Part shown: positions 15,822 through 24,709 of the stretch, in pieces
Numbering within the stretch: position 1 is the stretch's first letter
Layout: the number at the start of each line of letters is the position of its first letter
Translations under genes and position numbers: made by a program
Notes under the pieces: generated by a model
Seen by the model: the letters and a program-made list of their open reading frames with translations, nothing else
What the model was told of the DNA's origin: nothing
Databases searched by the model: none
DNA from: Pseudoxanthomonas sp. F37
GTDB taxonomy: Bacteria > Pseudomonadota > Gammaproteobacteria > Xanthomonadales > Xanthomonadaceae
Length of the DNA: 64,000 nt
Direction: 5' to 3'
Assembly: GCF_022965755.1 (NCBI RefSeq)
Contig: NZ_CP095187.1
Coordinates: 310,001-374,000 of the forward strand

Positions 15822-17231
15822 CTACATCAGCGAATCGGCCAGCCGTGCGATGCCCTCGCGGCTGCGCTGCCACCCGGGCCGCCGCTGCCATGCCTCGGCC
15901 TGCACCACATCCGCATGCGCCAGGTAGTCGGCTTCGATCGCGCGAATGCGCGCCACCACGCCGGCGTCGTAGCAGACCAGTCCGATCTCCGCATTCAGCG
16001 CGAACGAACGGATGTCCAGGTTGATCGAGCCGACCAGGGCGATGTCCTCGTCCACGGTCAGGTGCTTGGCGTGCAGGAAATGCGGCCGGTACAGCGCGAT
16101 CTTCACGCCACAGGCCAGCAACTCGGCGTAGTACGACTGTTGGGCCCACGAGGTCAGCGTCTGGTTGTTGGTGGCCGACAGCACCAGCTGCACGTCCACG
16201 CCGGACAGCGCCGCGATGCGCAAAGCGCTGAGCGTGGCGTCGTCGGGCACGAAGTAGGGCGTGGTCAGCACCACCTTGTGGCGCGCCAGGTGGATCAGGG
16301 CGTTGACGGTATCGCGCGCGTTCTCGAAGGGGTAGGCGGGCCCGCTGGGCAGCAGCTGCGCGGCCACATCCTGCGCCTGCACGGACAGGTCGGGACGCAC
16401 GTCCAGCCGCTCCCCGGTTTCGATGTACCAGTCGCTGGCGAACACGCCCTCCAGGTGCGAGACCACCGGACCCTGCACGCGCGCGACGAGTTCCCGATTC
16501 GGGTGGCCGGGAACGAACGTCGCGTTGGCCAGGTTCTGCGAGCCCACATAGCCGATGCCGTTGTCGATCACCGCGATCTTGCGGTGGTTGCGCAGGTCCA
16601 TGCGGCCGCTCCGCCGCCAGCGCAGACCGCCAGGGAGCATGTCGTGCACGATGACGCCCGCCGCGCGCAGGCGCGTGCGATAGGCGCGCAGTCCGCGTTT
16701 GGCGCCCACGGCATCCAGCAGCACGCGACAGGTGATGCCGCGCGCAGCGGCGCCGCACAGTGCCGCGGTCACCGCTTCGCCTACGGCATCGTCGAACATC
16801 AGGTAATACAGCAGGTGGACCTGGTGCTTCGCGGCGCCGATGTCGTCCAGCAGCGCACGCAGCGACGCGTCGTAATCGTCCAGCAGGACGACCGCATTGC
16901 CATGCGTGGGCATGAAGGCGCCCTGGCGCTCGATCAACGGCGCCATCTCGGCCGCGGGGCCGCTGTGCGGGGACCAGCGCAGGGCACTGAGCGGGCGCTG
17001 CTCTTCCCGGATCACATCCGAGGCGCGGGCCTGCCGCTGCACGCGCTCACGCGACAGCCAGGGATGCCCCAGCAGCAGGTACAACGGCAGGCCGAGCAAT
17101 GGCACGAAGCCCACCAGCAGCAGCCAGCTGCGCGCCGCGGCCGGGGCGGTGCGGCTGGGGATCCACCACAGCGCCGCCAGCCGGATCAACCAGTCGACGA
17201 TCAGCAGCGCGGTGCCAAGGGACCAGTCCAT
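15822..17231 (-). CDS. cls: Cardiolipin synthase (phospholipase D family)
   Basis: A 469-residue inner-membrane enzyme that joins two phosphatidylglycerol molecules to make cardiolipin. The start is the ATG at 17231 (MDWSLGTALLIVDW), which places two membrane helices first (about residues 5-22 and 35-52). Two HxKxxxxD catalytic motifs follow: HRKIAVID with His216 and HAKHLTVDED with His387, Lys389 and Asp394. Each is followed by the usual G-SxN-x segment (VGSQNLAN, VGSINLDIRS). The open frame extends 45 codons further upstream but without a plausible start. Confidence 0.94.
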   Translation of the reverse strand: MDWSLGTALLIVDWLIRLAALWWIPSRTAPAAARSWLLLVGFVPLLGLPLYLLLGHPWLSRERVQRQARASDVIREEQRPLSALRWSPHSGPAAEMAPLIERQGAFMPTHGNAVVLLDDYDASLRALLDDIGAAKHQVHLLYYLMFDDAVGEAVTAALCGAAARGITCRVLLDAVGAKRGLRAYRTRLRAAGVIVHDMLPGGLRWRRSGRMDLRNHRKIAVIDNGIGYVGSQNLANATFVPGHPNRELVARVQGPVVSHLEGVFASDWYIETGERLDVRPDLSVQAQDVAAQLLPSGPAYPFENARDTVNALIHLARHKVVLTTPYFVPDDATLSALRIAALSGVDVQLVLSATNNQTLTSWAQQSYYAELLACGVKIALYRPHFLHAKHLTVDEDIALVGSINLDIRSFALNAEIGLVCYDAGVVARIRAIEADYLAHADVVQAEAWQRRPGWQRSREGIARLADSLM

Positions 17232-17487
17232 GGGGTGCGCCTGTCCTGGGAGGGGATGCCCTGATTCTGCGCAGGTGGACGGGCAAATGAAAACCCGCCA
17301 CCGAATCCTTCTCCCCGCTTGCGGGGAGAAGGTGCCCAACGGGCGGATGAGGGGCAGCTTTCGCAATCTACCGAAGCCAAAAACAGGAAACCCCGCCGGA
17401 GCGGGGTTTCCTGGGAGGCGCTGAATCCCCGCTTTCGCGGGGATGACCTGGTGGCAAAGGCGTTCGCGTCGCGAACGCGCCCCCAGG

Positions 17488-17652
17488 TCACTTGATCTTG
17501 CCTTCCTTGTAGATCACGTGCTTGCGCACGACCGGGTCGTACTTCTTGATTTCCATCTTGCCCGGGGTGTTCTTCTTGTTCTTGTCCGTCGTGTAGAAAT
17601 GGCCGGTGTTGGCCGAGGAGATCAGACGGATCTTGTCGCGCTTGGATGCCAT
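17488..17652 (-). CDS. rpmG: 50S ribosomal protein L33
   Basis: A 54-residue ribosomal protein: it begins [20 protein letters not shown] and ends [14 protein letters not shown]. It has no cysteines, so it is the zinc-independent form of L33. It follows rpmB by 13 bases in the same direction, the standard rpmB-rpmG pair. Confidence 0.97.
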   Translation of the reverse strand: MASKRDKIRLISSANTGHFYTTDKNKKNTPGKMEIKKYDPVVRKHVIYKEGKIK

Positions 17653-17665
17653 GTTCGATTACTCC

Positions 17666-17902
17666 TCAGATCTTCTCGCCGCGCGCGCGCAGCTCGGCCA
17701 GAACGGAGTCGATGCCGTTCTTGTCGATGGTGCGCAGCGCGTGCGCGGACACTTTCAGCTTGACCCAGCGGTTCTCGCTGGCGACCCAGAAGCGGCGCTC
17801 GTGCAGGTTGGGCAGGAAACGACGACGGGTCTTGTTGTTGGCGTGGCTGACGTTGTTACCCGTCATCACACGCTTGCCGGTCACTTGGCATACGCGGGAC
17901 AT
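17666..17902 (-). CDS. rpmB: 50S ribosomal protein L28
   Basis: A 78-residue ribosomal protein: [20 protein letters not shown], then [14 protein letters not shown] and [13 protein letters not shown], the conserved L28 blocks. It has a single Cys, so it is not the four-cysteine zinc form. It is the first gene of the rpmB-rpmG operon. A strong promoter lies about 170 bases upstream. Confidence 0.97.
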   Translation of the reverse strand: MSRVCQVTGKRVMTGNNVSHANNKTRRRFLPNLHERRFWVASENRWVKLKVSAHALRTIDKNGIDSVLAELRARGEKI

Positions 17903-18215
17903 ACGCACCTCGATTGGTAATTGTGTCGCCCATAGCCTGGGGGACGGCGGCCCGATGGACGGCCTGCAGGGCAGGTCGGACACCGCGCGATACGGCAGGA
18001 AAACCGCTGCTGACCCAAGCCGGAATCGCGCTTCCGGCCGCAGATCCGGCGGGGCCGGACGCAGCGAGCCGCGCATTATGCCTGCGTTTCCCTTGTGCCG
18101 CAAGCACTTAGGCCGGCGTGCCTGGCGCGGAGCCCGCCGCCGCCCGGGCGCCCGGGTCCCCTCCAGCCAGGAGCCGGGCAAGCCCGGCCCTACGGCATCG
18201 CGCAGGTCGGGCGGG
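17903..18215. other. rpmB upstream region (no gene)
   Basis: A 313-bp gap between rpmB and the DUF885 gene, with no convincing ORF. It contains the rpmB promoter at 18075-18103 and, near 18171-18196, a single palindromic element GCCGGGCAAGCCCGGC followed by CCTAC, which resembles the GTAGGGCCGGGCTTGCCCGGC-type repeats of this family. A GC-rich stretch at about 18130-18165 repeats GCGCCCGGG. Confidence 0.6.
18075..18103 (-). promoter_or_regulatory. Sigma-70 type promoter for rpmB-rpmG
   Basis: On the minus strand, TTGCGG (18098-18103), a 17-base spacer, and CATAAT (18075-18080). The leader to the rpmB start is about 165 bases. This is the best -35/-10 pair I found in the window. Confidence 0.7.
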
Positions 18216-19988
18216 TCACGGCGCGGCCGCGGCCGCCTTGGCCGAGCCGGCCTTGCTGGCGGCGATGAAGGCGCGGATCTGCCTTTCCAGCACCGGCAGT
18301 GTCACCGAGCCCTGCTTCAGCACGGCGTCGTGGAAGGCCTTGATGTCGAACTTCGGCCCCAGCTCGCGTTCGGCCTCGGCCCGCAGGCGGACGATGGCGA
18401 TCTCGCCCAGCTTGTAGCTCAGCGCCTGGCCCGGCCAGGAGATGTAACGGTCCACCTCGGTGGTCACTTCGTGCTCGGACAGGGCGGTGTGGTCGCGCAG
18501 GTAGGCCAGGGCCCGGTCGCGGCTCCAGCCCTTGTGGTGCACGCCGGTGTCGATGACCAGGCGGGCGGCGCGCCACATCTCGTAGGTCAGGCGGCCGAAA
18601 TCCTCGTAGGGCGTCTCGTAGATGCCCATCTCCTTGCCCAGCTTCTCGGTGTACAGCGCCCAGCCCTCGCCATACGCCGAGATGTAGTTGTCGCGGCGGA
18701 ACGCGGGCTGCTCGCCCTGTTCCTGCGCCAGCGCCGCCTGCAGCGAGTGGCCGGGCGAGGATTCGTGCAGGGTCAGTGCCGGCAGGTTGTACAGCGGCCG
18801 TGAGGGCAGGTTGTAGGTGTTCAGCCAGTACGTGCCCAGTCCACCGCGGCCAGCGGTCCAGAACGGTGCGATGTCGGCCGGCACCTCGACGATGGTGAAG
18901 CGCCCGCGCGGCAGCGTGCCGATGTACTTGCCGACCTCGCCGTCCACCCGCTTGGATATCCAGGCCGCGCGGTCGAGCAGCTGTTGCGGCGTCTTGGCGT
19001 AGAACTGCGGGTCGGTGCGCAGGAAGGCCAGGAACTCGGCGAACGTCCCCTTGAAGCCGGTCTGCTCGATGACCTCCTGCATTTCGGCGCGGATGCGCGC
19101 GACTTCCTCCAGGCCGATCCGGTGGATCCGCTCGGCGCTCAGGTCCAGCGTGGTGTATTCGCGGATCTGCTGGGCGTAGAAGTCCTTGCCGCCGGGCATC
19201 GCCTCCGCCGCCAGCGTGGTGCGCGCCTGCGGCATGTACTCGGTGCGGAAGAACGTCAGCAGCGTGCCGAAGGCGGGCACGACCTGCTCGCTGATCGCCG
19301 CGCGGATCTCCTTGCGCAGCGCTTCCTGTTCGGCGGCGGGAATGCTGGCCGGCATCTTTCTGTAAGGCGCATAGAAGGCGGACTGCTCGGGATCCTTCAG
19401 TTCCGCCACTGCGGCGATGGAGACATCGCGGCCGTCCAGCACCGCGCGCGGCACGGTGAAGCCACGCGCCAGGCCGGCACGCATGTTGGCGATGTGCTGG
19501 TCGAAGTGGCGCGGAACGTCGCGCAGGCGTGCCGCGTAGGCGCGGTAGTCGTCCGCCGTCTTCATCTGCCGGCGCGCCATGAAGGACAGGTTCGACCAGA
19601 ACGAGGAATCGGAATTGAACGGCATCTCGTACGTGCGCAGGCGCACCTCCGCCGCCAGGTTCTCCACCTGCGGGCGGTAGATGGCCAGGTTGATGCGGTT
19701 CTCGGCCGAGAGTCGGTCCGGGTCGATCCCGTCCAGTTCCTTCAGTACCTGCTCCCAGACCTTCAACCGCGCCTGCTGCGCGGGGGCGCCCACATCGGGC
19801 AGGCGGGTGTTGTCGCCGCTGGTGTCGCTGTCCTCGTCGGCCTGGCCGGTCTGCTCCTGCCGCCAGGTCCATTCCTTCTCGTAGATCGCCTGGAAGCGCC
19901 GGTCGGCATCGGTGGGCGAGGAGGCGAGCGCCTGCAGCGGGGCGCAGGCAAGCAGCAGGGCGGCGATGCGGAGGTTCAAGGCAGGCAT
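18216..19988 (-). CDS. DUF885 family putative zinc metallopeptidase
   Basis: A 590-residue exported protein. The signal peptide is [20 protein letters not shown], with likely cleavage after ALAS. The DUF885 signature [11 protein letters not shown] starts with His408-Glu409 and ends with His414, a HExxxxH-type zinc site. [18 protein letters not shown] follows, with the downstream Glu expected for the third ligand. Family members are mostly uncharacterised and probably act as periplasmic carboxypeptidases or dipeptidases. The gene is monocistronic and is followed by the rpmB promoter region. Confidence 0.88.
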   Translation of the reverse strand: MPALNLRIAALLLACAPLQALASSPTDADRRFQAIYEKEWTWRQEQTGQADEDSDTSGDNTRLPDVGAPAQQARLKVWEQVLKELDGIDPDRLSAENRINLAIYRPQVENLAAEVRLRTYEMPFNSDSSFWSNLSFMARRQMKTADDYRAYAARLRDVPRHFDQHIANMRAGLARGFTVPRAVLDGRDVSIAAVAELKDPEQSAFYAPYRKMPASIPAAEQEALRKEIRAAISEQVVPAFGTLLTFFRTEYMPQARTTLAAEAMPGGKDFYAQQIREYTTLDLSAERIHRIGLEEVARIRAEMQEVIEQTGFKGTFAEFLAFLRTDPQFYAKTPQQLLDRAAWISKRVDGEVGKYIGTLPRGRFTIVEVPADIAPFWTAGRGGLGTYWLNTYNLPSRPLYNLPALTLHESSPGHSLQAALAQEQGEQPAFRRDNYISAYGEGWALYTEKLGKEMGIYETPYEDFGRLTYEMWRAARLVIDTGVHHKGWSRDRALAYLRDHTALSEHEVTTEVDRYISWPGQALSYKLGEIAIVRLRAEAERELGPKFDIKAFHDAVLKQGSVTLPVLERQIRAFIAASKAGSAKAAAAAP

Positions 19989-20038
19989 CCGGTGGAAGCG
20001 GAAACCGGATGGTAATGCAGGGATGCGGCCCGCGCTTT

Positions 20039-20192
20039 CTGTAGGAGCGACGTCAGTCGCGACCGTGGGGCCTGGCGACCGGGATGGCCTGATCGATCGC
20101 GGCGATGCAGGAGGACATGCCGCGCTCTTGCCGCATGGTCCGGGGGTGCGGGAACGGAAGACGTGCGGTCGCGACTGACGTCGCTCCTACAG
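20039..20192. repeat. Paired inverted repeat, TGTAGGAGCG type
   Basis: Two 27-bp arms, CTGTAGGAGCGACGTCAGTC... at 20039-20065 and its exact reverse complement at 20166-20192, enclose about 100 bp. It lies between the DUF885 start and the parB stop. Palindromic REP elements of this sequence are common between genes in Xanthomonadaceae and Pseudomonas. Confidence 0.85.
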
Positions 20193-20202
20193 AGATCCGG
20201 CC

Positions 20203-21099
20203 TCAGCCCTTCGGACGCAGGCGCTCCAGCACGCCATCCAGCGTGTCCAGGTCGGTGTACTGGATGATCAGCTTGCCTTTGCCGCCGCGCCCGTGGGCGA
20301 TGGTCACGCGGGTGCCCAGGCTTTCGGACAGCTCGGTTTCCAGCGAGGCGATGTCCGGCTGCGGCGCCGCCTTGGCCGGTTTGGCCTTCTTGCCGTTGAC
20401 CGGTACCTTGCCGGCGGCGAACTGCTGCGCGCGGTGTTCGACTTCGCGCACCGACCAGCCCTGCTCGGCGGCGTCGGAGGCCAGCTTGCTGGCCAGGTCC
20501 GGCGACAGCGTCAGCAGGGCGCGCGCGTGGCCCATTTCCAGCCGGCGGGCTTCCAGCAGGGCGCGGATGGCCGGCGGCAGTTCCAGCAGGCGCAGCAGGT
20601 TGGACACCGCGGCGCGCGAACGGCCCACGGCCTCGGCGGCCTCGGCGTGGGTCAGCGAGAATTCGTTGATCAGGCGCTGCAGCGACTGCGCCTCCTCCAG
20701 CGGGTTGAGGTCCTCGCGCTGGATGTTCTCGATCAGCGCCATCGCGATGACGGTGCGGTCGTCCAGTTCGCGCACCACCACCGGCACTTCGGCCAGGCCG
20801 GCTTCCTGCGAGGCGCGCCAGCGGCGCTCGCCGGCGACGATCTCGAACCTGCCCGGCGACAGTTCGCGCACGACGATCGGCTGGATGACGCCCTGCGCCT
20901 TGATCGATTCGGCCAGCTCGCTGAGCTTGGACGGGTCCATCGCCATGCGCGGCTGGTACTTGCCCGGCTGCAGCTGCTGCACCGGCAGCGTGCGCAGGGC
21001 CTCGCCCGGCTGGGCTTCCGGCGGCGGCGTCTCGGCGGCCTTCGGTCCGAGCAGGGCTTCCAGTCCGCGACCCAGGCCGCGCTTCTTCGGGGCGCTCAT
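20203..21099 (-). CDS. parB: Chromosome partitioning protein ParB
   Basis: A 298-residue DNA-binding CTP hydrolase that loads on parS sites near the origin. The start is the ATG at 21099 (MSAPKKRGLGRGLEALLG, the classic N-terminus that contacts ParA). The ParB/Srx domain includes YQPRMAMDP, GERRWRASQEAGL and ENIQREDLNPLEEA. The helix-turn-helix is LTHAEAAEAVGRSRAAVSNL, and the C-terminal dimerisation domain ends in KLIIQYTDLDTLDGVLERL. The start overlaps the parA stop by one base, so the two are translationally coupled. Confidence 0.97.
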   Translation of the reverse strand: MSAPKKRGLGRGLEALLGPKAAETPPPEAQPGEALRTLPVQQLQPGKYQPRMAMDPSKLSELAESIKAQGVIQPIVVRELSPGRFEIVAGERRWRASQEAGLAEVPVVVRELDDRTVIAMALIENIQREDLNPLEEAQSLQRLINEFSLTHAEAAEAVGRSRAAVSNLLRLLELPPAIRALLEARRLEMGHARALLTLSPDLASKLASDAAEQGWSVREVEHRAQQFAAGKVPVNGKKAKPAKAAPQPDIASLETELSESLGTRVTIAHGRGGKGKLIIQYTDLDTLDGVLERLRPKG

Positions 21100-21896
21100 C
21101 AGGCGTGCTCCATGTGCTGCTGTTGCTTCTTGCGGTCGGCGGCGCGGCGCAGGATCTCGCCGGCCAGGCCCAGGTAGGCCACGCCGCCGCGCGAGGCGCG
21201 GTCGTAGCCGACGATGCTCTGGCCGTGGCTGGGCGCTTCGGCCACGCGCACGTTGCGCGGCACGATGGTGCGGAACACCTTGTCGCCGAAATGCGAGGTC
21301 AGTTCGCCGGAGACGGCATTGGCCAGGTTGTTGCGGATGTCGAACATCGTGCGCAGCACGCCTTCGATCTCCAGGCCGGGATTCAGGCGCGCGCGCAGCG
21401 CCTCGATGGTTTCCATCAGGGCCGACAGGCCTTCCAGGGCGTAATACTCGCACTGCATCGGCACCAGCACGGAATCGGCGGCGGTCAGCGCATTGAGCGT
21501 CAGCAGCGACAGCGCCGGCGGGCAGTCGATGATGATGAAGTCGTAGTCGCCGCGCAGGCTTTCCAGCGCGGTCTTCAGGCGCTGCTCGCGGCCGTCGGAC
21601 TCCATCAGCTGGATCTCCGCTGCGGTCAGGTCGATGTTGCCCGGCATCAGGTCGAAGCCTTCGGCGGTGGTGACCACCGCGGCCCTGGCCTCCACTTCGC
21701 CCAGCAGCACGTCGCAGGTGGAGGCCTCGACCTCGCGCTTGTCCACGCCGCTGCCCATCGTCGCGTTGCCCTGCGCATCCAGGTCGACCAGCAGCACGCG
21801 TTGCGGCGCACGCGCCAGCGCGGCGGCCAGATTCACCGCGGTGGTGGTCTTGCCGACTCCGCCTTTCTGGTTGGCAATGGCAATGATGCGGGCCAT
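21099..21896 (-). CDS. parA: Chromosome partitioning ATPase ParA
   Basis: A 265-residue Walker-type ATPase that moves ParB-bound origins over the nucleoid. The deviant Walker A is KGGVGKTTTAVNLA (about residues 11-24), Walker A' is VLLVDLDAQGNAT, and Walker B is FIIIDCPPALSLL. The operon order on the minus strand is PPTase, rsmG, parA, parB. A possible promoter, CATAAT at 21933-21938 with a weak -35, lies about 35 bases upstream, so parAB may also be transcribed separately from rsmG. Confidence 0.97.
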   Translation of the reverse strand: MARIIAIANQKGGVGKTTTAVNLAAALARAPQRVLLVDLDAQGNATMGSGVDKREVEASTCDVLLGEVEARAAVVTTAEGFDLMPGNIDLTAAEIQLMESDGREQRLKTALESLRGDYDFIIIDCPPALSLLTLNALTAADSVLVPMQCEYYALEGLSALMETIEALRARLNPGLEIEGVLRTMFDIRNNLANAVSGELTSHFGDKVFRTIVPRNVRVAEAPSHGQSIVGYDRASRGGVAYLGLAGEILRRAADRKKQQQHMEHA

Positions 21897-22083
21897 GCGA
21901 GGGCGCCTTATCGGTTACGGGGTGGGTAGGGGATTATGCGGGCTTGGGAGCGGGCGTGCGAAATCGTCCCAACGGACAACAGGGGGCATATCCGGTCATC
22001 CGCGCACGCGCATGTGCGGCGGGGCGCTGCCGCGGTCAGTCATATCAAGGAGTTACACCGCACGCCCCAACGGGGTGCGCGGT

Positions 22084-22740
22084 TCAGTCGCGGCGGACAA
22101 CGACCATGTGGCGCTCACCCACCAGGCCGGGCACCGCCAGCGGTTCGAGGGCGGCCACCGACCAGCCGGAGGGCAGGGCGGCGATCTCCTCGTCGGGCCG
22201 CACGCCCTTCATGGCCAGTAGTGCGCCGCCCGGTTTCAGCAGGTGGCCGCCGACCTCGATGATGCCGGCCAGCACATCCAGCGCGCGCGCGGTCAGCGCG
22301 TCGTAGGCCTGCGGTTCGTCCAGTGCCTCGGCACGCGACTCGGCCACGCGTGCGTTGTCCAGCTTGAGCGTGCGTACCGCTTCGCGCAGGAAGCGCGCTT
22401 TCTTGCCGTTGCTCTCGACCAGGGTGACGCGCAGGCCGGGCTTGGCGATGGCCAGCGGAATGCCGGGCAGGCCCGGACCGGTGCCGAGGTCGGCCAGCGC
22501 GCCGCCGCGCGCGGCAAGGTCGTCGACGAACGGATGCATCGCCAGCGAGTCCAGCAGGTGGCGGGTGACCATCTCGCGCGGGTCGCGGATCGCGGTGAGG
22601 TTGTAGGTCTTGTTCCAGCGGTCGAGCAGGGCCAGGTAGGCCAGCAGGGGCGGCGCCAGCGCGTCGGCGTCCAGGCCGAGCGCGAGCAGTCCGCGGTGCA
22701 GGGTCTCGCGCAGGTCGGCGGGAAAGGCGGTGTCGTTCAT
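22084..22740 (-). CDS. rsmG: 16S rRNA (guanine-N7) methyltransferase RsmG
   Basis: A 218-residue SAM-dependent enzyme that methylates G527 of 16S rRNA (formerly GidB). Recognisable blocks are [31 protein letters not shown] and the SAM-binding [17 protein letters not shown], with [15 protein letters not shown] after it. It is usually found beside parAB, as here. The start at 22740 is preceded by GATAAT at six bases and no ribosome site, suggesting an internal leaderless transcript. Confidence 0.96.
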   Translation of the reverse strand: MNDTAFPADLRETLHRGLLALGLDADALAPPLLAYLALLDRWNKTYNLTAIRDPREMVTRHLLDSLAMHPFVDDLAARGGALADLGTGPGLPGIPLAIAKPGLRVTLVESNGKKARFLREAVRTLKLDNARVAESRAEALDEPQAYDALTARALDVLAGIIEVGGHLLKPGGALLAMKGVRPDEEIAALPSGWSVAALEPLAVPGLVGERHMVVVRRD

Positions 22741-22746
22741 GGCTGC

Positions 22747-22752
22747 ATTATC
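22747..22752 (-). promoter_or_regulatory. -10-like box, possible leaderless start of rsmG
   Basis: GATAAT on the minus strand, overlapping the stop codon of the upstream phosphopantetheinyl transferase gene and six bases before the rsmG ATG. No -35 is visible. Confidence 0.4.
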
Positions 22753-23365
22753 GCAGGCCTTCACGCAGCCCCCGCGGATGCCAGGCCAGGGCGGCGCGGT
22801 AGTCCGGCCGCGGCGCCCACTCGTGCAGGCGCCAGTCGTCGGGGCGTCCCAGGCCCGGGTCGCACGTGGCCAGGCGCGGCGCTCCTTCGTCCAGGGCGAC
22901 ATGGAAGCGGTGCAGGCCAAAGGAGATGCCCTGGCCATGGGCCTTCAGCACGGCTTCCTTGACGCACCACAGCCGTACGAACGCGAGCAGCCGCTCCGCT
23001 TCGTCGCCGAGGGCGCGCAGCCAGGCGGTCTCGTCGGGATGGTAGAAGCGTTCGGCCAGTTCCATCGCCCGCGGGCGGGCGCGCAGCCGCTCGATGTCCA
23101 CGCCCAGTTCCACGTCTTCGCCCAGCGCCAGCAGCAGCGCTTCGCCGCTGTGGCTCCAGCCCGTCTCCAGACGGTGCAGCGGGGCGATGAAGTGCGGCCG
23201 CCCCTGGGCATCGCGGGTGATGGGCAGCGCCTCCGGCGCCATCCCCAGCGTGCGCGCCAGCGACGCGCGCGCACGCGGCTCCCCGCGTTGCCGCGGCGCG
23301 TGCGGCAACAGCCACAACGCGATGCCGTCGTGACGCCAGTCGGCGGGTGCTTCGCGCCAGTTCAC
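22748..23365 (-). CDS. 4'-phosphopantetheinyl transferase family protein
   Basis: A 205-residue enzyme that transfers phosphopantetheine from CoA to carrier proteins. The metal-binding motif is LGVDIERL with Asp90 and Glu92, and the second motif is [16 protein letters not shown] with Trp133, Lys136, Glu137 and Lys141. The length and motif spacing fit the Sfp/AcpT group. The start is a GTG at 23365 (MNWREAP). It ends seven bases before rsmG, so it probably heads the rsmG-parA-parB operon. Its carrier-protein partner is not in the window. Confidence 0.9.
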   Translation of the reverse strand: MNWREAPADWRHDGIALWLLPHAPRQRGEPRARASLARTLGMAPEALPITRDAQGRPHFIAPLHRLETGWSHSGEALLLALGEDVELGVDIERLRARPRAMELAERFYHPDETAWLRALGDEAERLLAFVRLWCVKEAVLKAHGQGISFGLHRFHVALDEGAPRLATCDPGLGRPDDWRLHEWAPRPDYRAALAWHPRGLREGLR

Positions 23366-23540
23366 CCGCGCAGGCTTCCCGCGTGGTGCGGCACGGCGTG
23401 CAAGGCGGCGGCGTTGGCGTTATGTAGCACGGGCAAGGACGCTTCCCCCACGTGAGTTAACGGCGGTTTCACGCCATGCGTTGAAGATTCAAGCGTGCCC
23501 CGCGGCACGGGGTCCTGTCCATCAAGGGAGAAGCGACGAA

Positions 23541-23798
23541 ATGAATTTTCTCATCTATCTGATCGTGGGTGGCATCGCCGGCTGGCTGGCGAGCATCGTG
23601 ATGAAGCGCGACGGTTCGCAGGGCATCATCCTGAATGTGGTGGTCGGCATCATCGGCGGGTTCCTCGGCGGCTGGCTGCTGCCGACCCTGGGCCTGGGCC
23701 TGGGCGGCGGCTGGGTCGGCTTCCTGGTCACCGCCTTCATCGGCGCGGTGGTGTTGCTGCTCATCGTGAACCTGTTCACCCGCGGCCGCGCGAGGTAG
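23541..23798 (+). CDS. GlsB/YeaQ/YmgE family stress-response membrane protein
   Basis: An 85-residue inner-membrane protein of the transglycosylase-associated family: MNFLIYLIVGGIAGWLASIV, then GIILNVVVGIIGGFLGGWLL, then FLVTAFIGAVVLLLIVNLF, giving three helices with GG-rich turns. A good ribosome site (AGGGAGAAG) precedes the ATG. Family members are often induced by envelope or acid stress; the role is inferred from the family only. A bidirectional terminator follows. Confidence 0.93.
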   Translation: MNFLIYLIVGGIAGWLASIVMKRDGSQGIILNVVVGIIGGFLGGWLLPTLGLGLGGGWVGFLVTAFIGAVVLLLIVNLFTRGRAR

Positions 23799-23854
23799 CG
23801 GTTCCGCTGCGGCCGCGTGCGCGTTCGAGACGCACCCAAGGCCCGTGGCAATGC

Positions 23855-23880
23855 AAAGGCCCGGCCAAAGCCGGGCCTTT
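23855..23880. terminator. Bidirectional intrinsic terminator
   Basis: AAAGGCCCGGC-CAAA-GCCGGGCCTTT: an 11-bp perfect stem with T/A tails. It serves the GlsB-like gene (plus) and probably xthA (minus), which converge here. Confidence 0.9.
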
Positions 23881-23911
23881 GCTTGTCCGGTGCCCGCGAA
23901 GCAGGCCTGCC

Positions 23912-24682
23912 TCAACCCCCCAGCCGTACCCATGCGGGGGCATGGTCGCTGGGGCGCTCCCAGGTGCGCGGCTCGCGGTCGATGCCCGACTCCACCGCGT
24001 GTCCGCGCAACGCGTCGGACACCAGCGTCAGGTCGATGCGCAGACCCAGGTTGCGGCGCAGGCCGCCCATCCGGTAATCCCACCAGCTGTAGACGCCGGC
24101 TTCGTCGCTGTGCAGGCGGAATGCGTCGTGCAGGCCCAGCGCGCACAGCCGCTGCAGCGCCGCGCGCTCGGCGGTGGAGGTGAGGATATGGTCGTCGTTC
24201 CACACCTTGGGGTCGAACACGTCGCGGTCGTCTGGCGCGATGTTGAAGTCGCCCATCACCACCAGTTTCGGATGCGCCTGCAGTTCGGCGGCCAGCCAGT
24301 CGTGCACCGCCTCCAGCCAGCGCAGCTTGTAGGCGTACTTGTCGGTGCCCACGTCCTGGCCGTTGACCACGTAAAGGTTGACGAAGCGCACCTCGCCTAC
24401 CGTCGCGGCGATCACGCGCTTCTGTTCGTCGTCGAAACCGGGGATGCCCACCTGCAGGTCGCCGATGGCCTCGCGCGCCAGCAGCGCCACGCCGTTGTAG
24501 GTCTTCTGCCCGGCGAACACGCTGCGATAGCCCAGCTCCGCCAGCGCGGTGTCCGGGAAGCGGTGGTCCTCCAGCTTGGTTTCCTGCAGGCCCACGATGT
24601 CCGGCGCGAACGCGCCCAGCCACTGGGTGAGGTGCGGCAGGCGCACGTTGAGCGAATTGACGTTCCAGCTGGCGATCTTCAT
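23912..24682 (-). CDS. xthA: Exodeoxyribonuclease III
   Basis: A 256-residue AP endonuclease and 3'-5' exonuclease for base-excision repair. The fold signatures are MKIASWNVNSLNVRLPHL, IVGLQETKLED (metal-binding Glu), LYVVNGQDVGTDKY, VVMGDFNIAPDDRDV and the C-terminal RPSDHAPAWVRL (catalytic Asp-His). The length is typical of the XthA/ExoA group. A TAGAAT box lies seven bases before the ATG, consistent with a leaderless mRNA. Confidence 0.96.
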   Translation of the reverse strand: MKIASWNVNSLNVRLPHLTQWLGAFAPDIVGLQETKLEDHRFPDTALAELGYRSVFAGQKTYNGVALLAREAIGDLQVGIPGFDDEQKRVIAATVGEVRFVNLYVVNGQDVGTDKYAYKLRWLEAVHDWLAAELQAHPKLVVMGDFNIAPDDRDVFDPKVWNDDHILTSTAERAALQRLCALGLHDAFRLHSDEAGVYSWWDYRMGGLRRNLGLRIDLTLVSDALRGHAVESGIDREPRTWERPSDHAPAWVRLGG

Positions 24683-24689
24683 GGCGGCG

Positions 24690-24695
24690 ATTCTA
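24690..24695 (-). promoter_or_regulatory. -10 box, leaderless start of xthA
   Basis: TAGAAT on the minus strand, seven bases before the ATG at 24682. No ribosome site is present, and no good -35 is visible. Confidence 0.5.
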
Positions 24696-24709
24696 AGCCA
24701 GCGGCACGG

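Noticed and set aside
17303-17440. Possible extended cardiolipin synthase N-terminus or small gene upstream of cls
   Set aside because: The open frame upstream of 17231 has no start with a ribosome site and would bury the first membrane helix. The area holds only short GC-rich inverted repeats such as CCCCGCCGGAGCGGGG.
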